Origin: Pyricularia pennisetigena
Lineage: Eukaryota; Ascomycota; Sordariomycetes; Magnaporthales; Pyriculariaceae
Assembly (NCBI RefSeq): GCF_004337985.1
Contig: NC_043743.1
Span: 893,366-957,365 of the forward strand
Length of the DNA: 64,000 bases
Direction of reading: 5' to 3'
Positions within the stretch are counted from its first letter, which is position 1. Each line of letters starts with the position of its first letter. Below are positions 1 through 12,843 of this stretch, one piece after another. A program made the translations under genes and the position numbers. Below the pieces are notes generated by a model that did no database searches, had not been told where the DNA came from, and was given only the letters and a program-made list of their open reading frames with translations.

Positions 1-1
1 G

Positions 2-244
2 ATCACGGCAGGCAAGAATGCAGCGGACGCGGCGGCGGCGGCGGCAGCCGCAGCGGCTGCAGCGGCCAATGGCGTCAACACAACGCCGGAGAAGGCAAAG
101 AAGCCCAAGGCGGCGGGGCCGACGAACCCAGCGTTGGTGCTGGCGCCTACGATGGAGAGGGTCGAGAGCATGCAGAGTCTGGGGAATAACAGTCATACTG
201 ACAAGGACGAGGGTGTGGATATGATGAGCCCAGAGAATTCATGA
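2..244 (+). CDS. 3' end of an unidentified protein-coding gene (partial)
   Basis: An open frame enters from the left edge and stops with TGA at 242-244, giving the last 80 residues of a protein. It opens with an alanine run of about a dozen residues (GCG/GCA/GCC codons), followed by a Lys/Pro-rich piece (TPEKAKKPKAAG) and an acidic end (KDEGVDMMSPENS). This is the composition of a disordered tail, as in many fungal nuclear regulators. No domain is visible and I do not recognise the gene. The frame was chosen because it stays open from base 2 and is G/C-rich at third positions; the overlapping Arg-rich frame looks like a shadow. Confidence 0.55.
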   Translation: MTAGKNAADAAAAAAAAAAAAANGVNTTPEKAKKPKAAGPTNPALVLAPTMERVESMQSLGNNSHTDKDEGVDMMSPENS

Positions 245-378
245 AAATAGGCGGGCTTAGAGGCCCCAGTTTGTTTTCCAGGGTTTCTTTGTTTTTGGAC
301 ATGGAAATGGGAGTTATCAAGTCTCAAACGTGTCTGCCTTTCTTTTTTTTTGCTTTTCTCTTTTTTTTTTTTTTTTTT

Positions 379-793
379 NNNNNNNNNNNNNNNNNNNNNN
401 NNNNNNNNNNNNNNNNNNNNNNNNNNNNNNNNNNNNNNNNNNNNNNNNNNNNNNNNNNNNNNNNNNNNNNNNNNNNNNNNNNNNNNNNNNNNNNNNNNNN
501 NNNNNNNNNNNNNNNNNNNNNNNNNNNNNNNNNNNNNNNNNNNNNNNNNNNNNNNNNNNNNNNNNNNNNNNNNNNNNNNNNNNNNNNNNNNNNNNNNNNN
601 NNNNNNNNNNNNNNNNNNNNNNNNNNNNNNNNNNNNNNNNNNNNNNNNNNNNNNNNNNNNNNNNNNNNNNNNNNNNNNNNNNNNNNNNNNNNNNNNNNNN
701 NNNNNNNNNNNNNNNNNNNNNNNNNNNNNNNNNNNNNNNNNNNNNNNNNNNNNNNNNNNNNNNNNNNNNNNNNNNNNNNNNNNNNNNNNNNNN
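379..793. other. Assembly gap (415 N)
   Basis: A run of 415 N bounded by poly-T on both sides (361-378 and 794-809). The flanks suggest that assembly stopped in a long T homopolymer. Open frames running through the Ns are artefacts. Confidence 0.99.
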
Positions 794-1789
794 TTTTTTT
801 TTTTTTTTTGTTTTAAAATTGTTTGTATGGCATTCTATGGCTTTATACCAAAACGATCATTCTATACCAATGTATCAATTCACCCGTCCTTGTTCTCTCT
901 ACCGCGGAGCATAGCTGCTTCAATTTCCCTTTTTTTGGTGGAATTACTTTTTGGGCGCGTGAGAGTGGTCATATATCTATCCTGAGTATAAGTGAAGTGG
1001 GGTTTCGTGGAGGAAGATGTGGTTTGTATGTTGAGCTGCTTTGGGCCTGGGTTTTCTTGTTCATTGCGGAAGGGAGTTTGGATGCTGTTTAATGTCTCGG
1101 GTAGAGTATCTTGTGCCTTGCTTGGAAAAGGATAGAGCTTCCATGTTCCAAGGTATGCTTAATCAACCTATCCGCGTTGCTCTAGTGTCAAACAAGCAAA
1201 CTCGAACAGCTTTTAATCCGCCAATGCTTGTTCCACGACCTTGAGCTCATACGTTCTGTTTTTATCGCTGCGGGATACGTTGTGTCTAGACTATCGTCTT
1301 GGAGACTTAATCGTCAGAAATTACATTCGATTCGCATCCAAGTCATAGAGAAGCACAGCTGACACTGTCGTTAATTTGTTATTTAAAAATTGGGAAGAAA
1401 AAAAAAAAGGGGCTGCATAAGCCAAACATAACTGACTATTTTTCACCAAGAACTGCGTTGAAGCAGTTATCACGATGCCAAACTCCCGCACTATACCCAG
1501 TTGCCCTAAGTTGAACAGATTGCAACGCCTTGCCCATGCAGAAGATTTTTCTTGCGCCCATTTCAAACCCATATTTTCCCTGGACCGATACCAAAACTAA
1601 AGCAAAAATAAAACAAAGAAGAAAGGGTAACCCCATCAGCTCACTTATCTGACGACAAAGCACGGCCTCCCATCATTCCTGATGTCGACAAAATCCTGTT
1701 GTAGGTTGAATCTACACAACGCCGATATATGCCAGGATTAGAACTGCTGTTGAATGCCAACCATGGTGATTAAATTATCATGCCAGCAC
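794..1789. other. Intergenic region, 3' flank of SHMT
   Basis: About 1 kb between the gap and the SHMT stop codon. It is T-rich near the gap and contains only short open frames without coding character. The part nearest 1790 should hold the SHMT 3' UTR. Nothing else was recognised. Confidence 0.6.
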
Positions 1790-3457
1790 TTAGATGCCGG
1801 CGTCGGTGCGCCAACCCTCAACTGGCAGAGGGAAGGTTTGGCACCAGGCCGCGATCTCTTTCTTAAGCTCGTTAATCCTGGAGACCTCGCCCGAAGCAAC
1901 CTTGGCCTTGAAGTCTTTGAGCTTGTTGGCCTCCTTGGGCAGAGCAGCCTGGACATCCTTGCAAATCTTGATGCTCTCGTCGATGTATTTGGCGACACGC
2001 TGGAAGTGCTCTACGCCAAAGCCACGGCTGGTCATGGCTGGGGTACCGATACGGATACCGCAGGGGGTCAGAGCGCTCTTGTCGCCGGGAATACTGTTCT
2101 TGTTGCAGGCGATGTTGATCTGCTCCAGGACAGCCTCAACACGAGCACCGTCCAGGGAGTGGGCGCGCAGGTCAACCAAGACCATGTGAGAGTCGGTGCC
2201 GTCCGAGACGAGCTTGTGGCCAAGCTCCTTGAAGCTGTTCTCCAACGCCTTGGCGTTGTCGACGACCTGCTGCTGGTAGGCCTTGAACTCGGGCGTGGCT
2301 GCTTGCTTGAGGGCGACAGCCAGAGCAGTGATGGTGTGGTTGTGAGGGCCGCCCTGGTGACCGGGGAAGACCGAGAAGTTGATGGGCTCCTCGAGGTCAT
2401 ACATAGTCTCCTTGCCGGTCTTTGGGTCGACGGAACGAACACCCCTGCGGAAGAAGATCATGGCACCACGAGGACCGCGGAGGGACTTGTGCGTGGTGGT
2501 AGTAACAACATCGGCGTGAAGGAATGGCGAGGGGATCACACCCGAGGCGACGAGGCCAGAAATGTGAGCAATGTCGACGACCAAGTAAGCGCCCACGAGG
2601 TCAGCGATCTTACGCATGCGCTCGTAGTCGATCAGGCGACAGTAGGCGGATGTACCGGCCACCAGAATCTTGGGCCTGTACAGGACCACGTTCTTCTCGA
2701 GCTGGTCGTAGTCGATGATGCCAGTCTCAAGGTCAACACGGTAAGGCATGGTCTCGAAGTATGTCGAGACGGCAGAAATCCTAGATTCCCATGTTAGTTA
2801 TGCATGTTGCCGCTTAGAGAGGTACATGGAAACATCAGTCCTTACTTTCGCTGGGGAGTCTGGTAGCCGTGGCTCAAGTGGCCACCGTGAGGGAGATCCA
2901 GACCCATGAGCCTGCCATGTGGAGGCATGATGGCCTGGTAAACCTGAAGGTTGGCAGGGCTGCCACTCAAGCACTGAACGTTGACACCCCACTTGTCCTC
3001 TGTGAGGTTGAAGGCAGCAAGAGCACGGCGCTGGCAGAGGAGCTCAATCTCGTCAATGTGCTGGTTTCCACCGTAGTAGCGCTTGCCTGGGTAGCCCTCG
3101 GAGTATTTGTTCGACATAGGCGAACCAAGGGCATCGAAGACAGCCCGAGACGTGACATTCTCGGAGGCGATAAGGATGATGGACTCGCGCTGACGCTGGA
3201 TCTCGTGTTTCTGCCCATGAAAAAAGTTAACGTTGAGTCAACGATATGCGACGGGTGCCTGAAGTTGCCATAGAGGTATTTCAGAACTTACCATGATCTC
3301 AGCGACCTCGGGATCAGAGTCGAGAAGCGACTTCTCGAGCATCTGCGTTGGATTCATTCCACGTTAGCCCAATACCACTTTCCATGATGACTCCAGCCAT
3401 GAGTGGCAAGCAACAAACCTCCTTGTGAGTAGCTGACAATGCGTATGCCTCGGCCAT
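1790..3457 (-). CDS. SHM2: Serine hydroxymethyltransferase, cytosolic type
   Basis: PLP enzyme that interconverts serine plus tetrahydrofolate with glycine plus 5,10-methylene-THF, feeding one-carbon units to purine, thymidylate and methionine synthesis. Four exons: 3457-3419, 3342-3292, 3210-2846, 2780-1790; all three introns are GT-AG and the product is 481 aa, the usual size. The start [13 protein letters not shown] lies in a 13-codon first exon and has no mitochondrial presequence, which suggests the cytosolic isozyme. Diagnostic segments are [23 protein letters not shown], the PLP-lysine motif [13 protein letters not shown] (Lys about 250) and [11 protein letters not shown]. The last intron contains a CTAAC branch site. 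The gene is divergent from PEP4 across about 1.9 kb. A poly-T run (about 3466-3480) lies just upstream of the ATG and would be poly-A in the 5' leader. Confidence 0.95.
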
Positions 3458-5384
3458 GTTTGCAGTTTTTTTTTTTTTTTGCGAATTGTGCTGGTAGTCT
3501 AGTGAAAGGACTGATGAACCCGCTTGGGAAGCAAGAATAGAAAGGATCAAAGACCAAAGTGACAACCAAGCAGTCAGTGAGCTGGATATCTCAAGAACGC
3601 AAGAGAGGCAGGCAAAGTTTGTGCCAAGAAGAAAAATTTCAACCGTCAAGGTGCTAGAAAATCTATGGAGGGGCACCCTGCTGCAGGAACATCCCTCCGA
3701 TGAAATCGCCACAAGCTGTATAGCGGGGTATGACTCGTTACCAATGACGGTAAAGCTGGTCGCTTAGACCCTTGACCCTCAAGAAGCCAGTCTCCGACGT
3801 CGGCCACCTTACCTATTCAGAGAATTGCAGTAGGTAAAGTTTACGCAAAAGCAGAACCAATAAGTGTTTGTTGCCTAATTAACAACAATACTGTATTCCA
3901 CGACTCATATCAAAAACCAGCCGTCTTGTTGAAAACTCTAAGTGTAGGTTGCGTGTGGAGTTCTACCCTGCCAGCCGGCGAGGAATGGAAGCTTTGGAGA
4001 ACCGGCGGTGCAAACATTCGAGTGACAAATATTTAGCAACAATTAGTCTAGACTAGAATAATACGATATCTGGGGTAAGCTTTTGGTGGGTGTTGATATT
4101 TGACATCGTACCACTTAGTAAACGCACGCGTCTCGTGACAATCGCGCCTACACCCTGCCAGGTTGATACCAATGACATGGAGATAAAGGTGGTATGCGCA
4201 TGGGCCGCAGGTCGGGCGATCCACCAGTATTGAAATACCGTAACCTTAACTGAGACAGCACCTTGCCTTCCTTTGCTAGGTACCAGGTTAGGTTGGCTCC
4301 TGCTGACTCTTTGGCAAGGAGGTAGCTCGGGTAAAGTACGCGAGATAAGTCTGCATGCAACAGTTCAAAGTACATAAGGACATAGATATGGTCCAGAACC
4401 ACGATGTATTTCAATTGTAGTGAGCTTGCTCCGAACAGTTTTACCTGGCTCCTACATTGAATGAATGTAATGTGTGTGACACGTAACGGCGGCTACAAAT
4501 TAAGATCCTTAAGATGCTTGTTTTCATTGGTGTAGGTGGGGCCGTCTGCTGTAGCTTCGATAGCGCAGCCTTTGAGCTTGGAGCTACAGCTAGCTGGTTG
4601 CTTTTGGCTGCACAACAACAGCTAGCTGTCGGTGTTGCCTGTCAGCTCATGGAGATACGCTTGGTAAGGTACCTATCTACGTTCCCTAACTGCCTACCTA
4701 GATTACGGTGACATGTCATTGATAGATAGTTGAGTGACTTTTGATCCATCATAATAAAGAGGCAATAAAAAAACCAGGCAAAGCTCGTCGTAGGAGCATA
4801 CGTCCTATGGCAACTTGCGGCCATTCACAGTCCACCTCCCTCCAGTTTCAGCTGGCCAACTTCAATGGGCAGCTGCAGCCAAATGAATCCATCTCAAACG
4901 GGAAGTCAGAGCTCAAAACATGTCAGATTATGTCATCAAACCTCAGGTTGGGAAGTCCAATCGGGGTAAACGGACCGGTCAAAGGTTGCCACGGTCACCC
5001 ACTTTTGATTGCCCGCCAAGAAGGAGGGGATCCGTTTGGGGCTTGCATTTCCCTGCGTCATCTGTAGGAACGGACAGGTCACGAGCAAGGCCCGCTCGCC
5101 GCGCAACCAAGGGTGGCTGCCTCCGCGCTACTCTTATAATCAGTCGTGGGTCTCCGCACCCGCCCCCAGCCTTCATTCCCGCCCGTGTTGCTCTGCTCTC
5201 TTGCATCATCAATCAACCATCAGCAGCGACAACACATTCCCTAATTCATTCAATACACCTGTGACCCAAAGTTTCCCATCAGCTTTGGGTTGACAGCTAT
5301 TTTCCCTTCTCTTTCATCTTAATTCCATCCGTCTGATATTGTTCTTTTCGCAATCCCGATAGCCACGCGACAACACCGCCCATC
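3458..5384. promoter_or_regulatory. Divergent intergenic region between SHMT and PEP4
   Basis: About 1.9 kb containing the promoters and 5' leaders of the divergent SHMT (-) and PEP4 (+) genes. No open frame here has coding character. The perfect 10-bp palindrome AGTCTAGACT lies at 4045-4054. The stretch 3830-4760 is relatively AT-rich and 5050-5170 is GC-rich. No transposon or RNA gene was recognised. Confidence 0.6.
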
Positions 5385-6713
<1,329 letters not shown>

Positions 6714-7800
6714 ACAGGATGGCCCTTCGAGATGTCTTCGATGCGGATGGTTGTGTATTTAACGACCGGAACCATTAAGTGAAGGCGTGTACCTTGGTAT
6801 TCTGTACCTTATGTAGGACTTTTTGTTTGGCAGAACCTGGATGCACAGGGACGACTCCCAACTAGTTTCTTTTGTGTTTTTGCACTTCCTCTATTTAGAG
6901 TTTTGGGTTTCATTGCTTAATTAGGGGACAGATTATTATCAGCTGGTCTCAGCACGCATAACCTCGTCGGTGGAAAGGTTTCCCTAGTGTACGGTACAGA
7001 TATTCACTGAAGAATTTATTGCCCATTTGATTGACTTTCTTGAACGGTTTTAATAAATATGGATCCAGTGCCGACTCTTTGTCATATTGATAATAGCATA
7101 TGCGATTTATCCTGTCACAGCACAATGACTCTTTCGTCGCGCCTGTCCATCGGTGATATGCGTCTGTAGGTGGTGGTACGATCACGTGCAATCAATTGGC
7201 GCGCTAAGCCGATTATGGACTGGCCTGAGAATTAGGCTTGGGTTTCGTGCCGGACTCGCAAGGGCGTTGCAAGGTGGTAGCCAATCTGACTGACCCTCCC
7301 TCTCTGCTGTTCCAGAGCACGTACGTTGGTTGCTTCGCTCCCGCAAGAATCGAACAAGGGAAGCTTGGAATCAATCGAGACAAAATTACAGACTAGACAG
7401 CCTGTCCAAATATCGTCTTTTTTTATCCATCTTGCGAGGTGATGCATCCATATTTGTGGATCTGGACGATTTAGCTGTCCAAGTTTGACGTCTGTGAATT
7501 TCTTGGGGTTGTACCAAACTTGGCCCGGACCACCTCTGCACACAGCAGTAGCAAAAGCCTGTCCATCCTCCACCTACCTGGCATCCCTCGCGAACGAACG
7601 CGAAGCGCGACGAAAAAAACCACCGCCAGCGAGCAGCAACAAAACCAGCCCACTCCTGCGCCTTCGTCCATCGACCCCATTTTGCGCATCAGCGATACGG
7701 CCCAGCGCAGCCGCGACCACCACCATTTTTTCCCGTTCAATCGACACCCGCGATTGATTTTTTCGCGGTCTCGGGGACACTGCCCGCTTTTTCCTCAACA
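6714..7800. promoter_or_regulatory. Intergenic region upstream of the 7801 gene
   Basis: About 1.1 kb holding the PEP4 3' UTR and the promoter and leader of the next gene. It is AT-rich at 6890-7120 and GC-rich with CG-containing repeats from about 7500. A single CACGTG lies near 7183. Short open frames on both strands at 7470-7830 overlap the leader and look non-coding. Confidence 0.55.
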
Positions 7801-10774
7801 ATGGCGGCCGTTGCCCCCATCCAGGTCAACGGCCTGAGCACCCCGTCGCTGCCTGCGTCTCCCGAGTCGTCGGCATCGTCGAGCAAAAGGAAGCGCGATA
7901 CAAACGATGACGAAACGGCTCCCAAGCCCAATTCCCTCGATGGATTGCAGCTTACGACCAATGGACAGCAGCCGCCAAAACAAGATGAGAGGAAGCTAGT
8001 TCGCAACGTTTTCGAGGTTTTGCGCCGGTACGCCCCGTTCCTGATAGTCTATCGACTCTACGGGCTCGCTCAGCTTTTCTATGCAAGGCTAGAATGGCAC
8101 TTGTTGACATCTCCAACCACTTTGATGTCTGACGTTTGCGTTTTGACTGGACTGCTAACATTCGTCGCCATTTGCACAGTTTCGATGCGAACAACTTGAT
8201 ACTTAGTCGGCCTATCCCGGAGCTATCCTCGTCCGGAGAACCTCAAGCTAAACGGCAAAAAGCCGATGAGTCCAGTGCCTCACAGTCCATTCAGGACAAG
8301 GCGTCTCGAGGCAACTATGCCAAATTGGACGACTTGGTAGCGGACGTAAAGCGCGCAGTGAATGATGTCCTTGAGGCGTTACGGGAAGCAACCCCTGGCG
8401 AGGATGCGCAAAACTTCGATGAGCAGCTCAACCAGGTCCTTGACTTTAGGAAGAAGGCGCTCGACCTTTACCAGCGCGAGATAGCCTATCCCGAGACTCC
8501 TGCGCAGGCTAGCCAGCGATTTTCTGGAGAGCAACCCGAGGGCAGATACGCTTTGTCGGTCTACGGGCTTGCTCCTCACGGCAAGACACTTTACACCAAC
8601 CTGCAATTGCCCGTCAGAACATCAGCCCATCCCGAGGGATTATTCAAGTCTATCTCGACGGCGAAGCTTCCTCAGGGCATCATCGCAACAAGAGTAACCC
8701 CTCATTCTCCCAAGAAAAAGGCGAAAAGAGCACCTACTCTAGGGGAGCTTTATCCTCCTGCAGCCAACCTTCCACCCTTGCAGGCACCCAAATCAAGCAA
8801 GAGCACCACCAAGAGCAACGTTCTCGGGTTTCACCAGCCTGATCCCGTATACAAGTGCCCACACAAGGCTGGACTAACCTACTTTTCCCAGCATGTTGCT
8901 GTTGGCCAGTGGATTGACTACAGCAATGCGACGCCTTCCTCCCACTCGCAGATCAAGACCAAGCAGCGCGAACGAGCGCAAAGCCTGGCTGGACATAAGC
9001 CCTCGACTGTGGAACTCGAGATGTCCGAAATGGAAACCTTGTTTCGTAGGGCTTTCACCAGCTTTGCGCCGTCAAAGGACGACACATCTGCAGTCATTCC
9101 GTCCAATCACGCCAGTCGCATATGGTGGCAGCGTACTGGGCAACGTCAGTTGCAACGGATGATTAGCGCTGAGGAATCTGATGACGCGCCCGAAGAGAGC
9201 GCGACCGAGATCCCGCACGATGATGTCGATGTGGATGCCGTTGAAGAGGCTATCCGGAATTGGGATGGGCTAATCGACCCTAGTCTAGAGGACGGCCCCA
9301 GCAAAGAATCAAAACAAGAGAAGAGCATTGACGATAAGCTCATGGAAGCTTCCGACCTCATTGAAACGCTGGCATCGCACCAGCGCAATCGCCATCTTGC
9401 ATTACCGACAAGCAAAGATCGACGATCGACGGACCCTGTTGGTGCGGATATGCTTTACAATGGATCTCTTGTTCAGCAGCCAGGTGCCGAAGAAACAGAG
9501 GTGTATATGAAACTGAAGAATGCGCTTCTCGACATAATACTTGATCTACCACCTTATGCTTTGTCGAGGCTTGATGGTGACAAGCTTGGTGACCTTTTCA
9601 TCAGCACAAAGCTCGAGATTAGGACCGATGTCCGTCAGGGAATCAATGAGGAAGATGAGTCGGTGGTCAAGGCCCGCCAGCAACAGCAACAACAGCAGCA
9701 GCAACAGCATATGCAGGCCAGCGCTCCTCGACAGCAGTCCCACAGGACACCAAGCGTGCCTGGTGGCGTGCCCTATGTTAACCAGCAATACTACGCCACG
9801 CAGAACAGGCAACCTGCACCCAACACAGGAGCTCCTCCGTTTTACCAGCAAAGTCCAGTGCGAGCTCAGCCTTCTCCGCTGCATCAGAGGCCGCCCATGA
9901 CGAGTGCCATGCCTCCCCAGATGGCCCAGCACGCGTCCCATGTGCCGCACCAGTCACATTCACCCCATCCCCAGCACCGACCTTCTTCGTCTCAGCAATA
10001 CCGCCAGCCCAACGGGTACTCGTCAACATATGCGCCACAAAACCCCAAGCCTCCTGCTCCTTATGGACACAATGCCATGCCATATTCCGGCACACCGGGG
10101 CAGAGCCAGGCGCAACGTATGGCAGCACACCCTGGATATGCGCATGGTTCGCCGGCAGGCACTCCTACTCAGTCCCAGCAACCACAACGTAGGTTCCCAA
10201 GCGGCAACCAGGGCTTCGCCACTGGCTATCCGCCACAACAGGCCCCGCAACCGCAGCACCACCAGCCGATGTATCATCAACAGCATGCTGGACAGCGACC
10301 AGGATATCCACAGCAATATTCTAATGGCCAGCCGAATATTCCACCACGTGCTGCGCACCCGCCCCAACCTACACCTCAGCAACATCCTTACAGCCCGATG
10401 CAACCACAGCATCATCCGCACCCTCAGCAAATGGCACAGCAGCCTCGCTTCCCGCAGTACGCTGCGTCGCCTGGTCCGCAGCCAGGCCAGGGCCATAGAT
10501 ACCCCATGTCGGGCAATCAGGCAATGACGCCTAATGGAGCGCACCAAGGGACGACGCCATCTCTGGGACCGTCAGGTTTCCACACCCACATGTCGGAGTC
10601 GCAGCAAAACCAGATAATGGAGCAGTCTCGCCGGTCGGCCCAGCAGCAGATGCAGGGCGGGGGTGGTGTTGGCATGAATGCCGGACTAGCGGGCATTGGG
10701 CTCAAGGGCAACTTTGATATGCAGAAGCAGCTTGCGGCTAATCGCGCTCAGCAGCAACACAATCCTGTCATGAT

Positions 10775-10806
<32 letters not shown>

Positions 10807-10991
10807 TGTCTCCCAGCCCAAGGGCGCAGGTTGCATCCCCAGTAGGGCTCCACGGTGCGGGTGGACCGTCTCCAGTACCGATGAATGGTATGATGGGCTC
10901 GCAACAAAGGCATACCTCAAGCGCAGCCAGCTTCCCCCACGCAACGCCATCGCCTGTTCAGATGGGATCTCAGCCCAGGCCCCCCGCTTGA
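7801..10991 (+). CDS. Large Gln/Pro/His-rich nuclear protein, function unknown
   Basis: Two exons, 7801-8027 and 8180-10991, give 1012 aa. The 152-bp intron (GTACGC...CACAG, with a GCTAAC branch site) joins EVLRR to FDANNLILSRPIPE. Basic NLS-like clusters are visible (SSKRKRD at about residue 29; AKRQK; SPKKKAKRAP). Residues about 77-575 look folded and contain several aromatic/hydrophobic blocks (RYALSVYGLAPHGKTLY; VAVGQWIDYSNATP; ASRIWWQRTGQRQLQRM; ALLDIILDLPPYALSRLDGDKLG). From about residue 576 to the end the protein is disordered and Q/P/H-rich, with two glutamine runs (near 9685-9710 and 10778-10803). This suggests a chromatin or transcription co-regulator, by composition only. I cannot name the family. 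The uninterrupted 2.8-kb exon makes the gene itself certain. Confidence 0.88.
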
Positions 10992-12719
10992 GAGTATCTA
11001 TGAAGGCGTATGATGGAATTTGGATTCAAACGGAGACAATTTTCATAGCAGCAACCCCCGATTTTGATAGCCTCCGCTTTTGAGGCTTTGACAACAAGGA
11101 GGTCTATGGTGCATTCTTTGGGGGGTGCTTCTGAGCCCATTTCGAGAGAACGTGGGCCTGTGTTTTCTTTAGCTTCTTGTTGGACTTTCTCTCTTTTTTT
11201 TTTTTTCCTTCTCTTTCTCCTTTGTCAGCTTATTTGGGCGGCGTCACCAAGGAAAACGTCGGAAATGGCAAAGTGTTGAAAGGAAACGGCGGATGTGCTT
11301 AATCATATTCCTTTAATCAGTACCGCCCATCATTCCTGGACTACAATTGATGAAATTTGTCGTTAATAGTTTTTTTTTTTCTTTTTTTTTTTTTTTTTCT
11401 CGCCCGTCTAGAGATGCGCTGCAAATCATATACTGTTGTTGTTCGTTTTTCTATGGGAGCAAGTCTTCTACCAGAAGGATATGCAAAGTTATGCGCAAAA
11501 ACGAAAATTTAAAGTTGCGGTTTCCTACTATCTTACATTGTTCAAACCGAAACACTTCCAGCTGATATTCACCCTATATCAAGACTGCAAGGGAGGTACC
11601 TTGCATGGTATTGTTATAAACAGACGGCTGTACCCCTAACTGACCATGGCTTTTACCTTGGTGCTGCACCATACGACAACTTTCCTCCAACTGCTGCCCA
11701 AGACTTGGGTTAGAGCTGCAGTGGCGGCCTTCCTTACGAGTATAAGTTAATGCAACTTTCCTACCACAAATCGCCGACAAGACTCGATTCTGGACCATCA
11801 TCAGCACAACATCCTTAACGAACAAAACAAACAAGCGTGACGAGCACAGGACGCAAGCTGACAAGCTAGTCGGCATGATATAGCCACTGCAAGGTCCCGG
11901 CCTTCTGTCGCGACAAAATAAACTGAAAGGTAAGTGAATTAAATATCACAAGATTCCGAGGTCTATTCAGTGACTTCTTTTCTTGTGCGATGCATTGCTC
12001 CTGTTGCTGGCTGACTCTTGACATTCGCTTCTGGCTTTTGTCGCCCAGTTCCGGCCCTAGCTGACCTCCCAGCGGACGCCCGCACGCCAGCCCCGAGGCT
12101 TGCATTGCCTTGTCACGCCGCCTCCCGCCCCAGCCGGACCTAATATTGGAGCAAGAAGGAATTCTTCGCCGTGGGCGAGCTGGCCGAGACTGACCAAACC
12201 CCTGGTTTCGGGCGCTTCGGGAGATTTTGGTCCTTTTTTTCACAACCCTGTCGTCGTGCCGGGCAGTGTCGCAATCAATCCCTCGTGTGATGTCCGCTGC
12301 GCCGCCCGGGTGTTCTTTAAGGCGTACCAGGCTTTCGAATATTGCAGCTGCATGCTGTCTTGTCAACGGTGCAATGCGCAGGTAAGTAAATATCTGTGGG
12401 TGTGTGTTGGGTAAAGTCCGCGAAGCGTTTCGGATTTGATTTCCATATAAGGAACTTTTGCTTTCTATGTCGCGAGGTAATGTAGGTCCAGCCAAGCACT
12501 GTTAGCTTTTACGAGCTGAACTAATAGCCGGCGGGGGGAGATTTAACCCCAGCATCGGCATATTCATCCTTCTCCATGGACATTCCACATCAGCGCGCGA
12601 TGGGATGCTGAAGCTGGCCATTGACCACCCTGAAAATAAGCTGACCGAATATGTGCACGAAGTAATGGAGTTGAGATATTGTGACAAAAGCGAAAGGGGT
12701 ATCTTTTCAATATAGCGAA

Positions 12720-12788
<69 letters not shown>

Positions 12789-12843
12789 CATATACAAAAA
12801 CCTGCACACCAAAGTATACACTCCATATTTTGCGGAAGCAGCA
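10992..12843. other. Intergenic region with T/A homopolymers
   Basis: About 1.85 kb between convergent genes (the 7801 gene on + and RMD1 on -), so it should hold two 3' UTRs. Poly-T occurs near 11190-11207 and 11370-11399, and a 66-nt poly-A at 12721-12786. A 209-codon open frame on the minus strand (11866-12495) has no recognisable domain and weak coding character, so I do not call it a gene. Confidence 0.5.
12721..12786. repeat. 66-nt poly(A) homopolymer
   Basis: Uninterrupted A from 12721 to 12786, the longest homopolymer in the window. It begins 57 bp beyond the RMD1 stop codon and reads as poly-T on that gene's strand. It could be a genomic microsatellite or the footprint of a reverse-transcribed poly(A) tail, but no retroposed coding sequence is recognisable beside it. 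Confidence 0.95.

Noticed and set aside
241..985. Several open frames through the first N gap
   Set aside because: They exist only because N is read as X; both ends are poly-T giving poly-Phe.
1754..2797. A 347-codon + strand frame antisense to SHMT
   Set aside because: It mirrors the SHMT coding exon; the minus-strand protein carries all SHMT motifs, and the + frame has no domain.
11866..12495. A 209-codon minus-strand frame between convergent genes
   Set aside because: No hydrophobic core, domain or clear codon bias; a + strand frame with a good GTAAGT site (12381) overlaps it, so neither is convincing.
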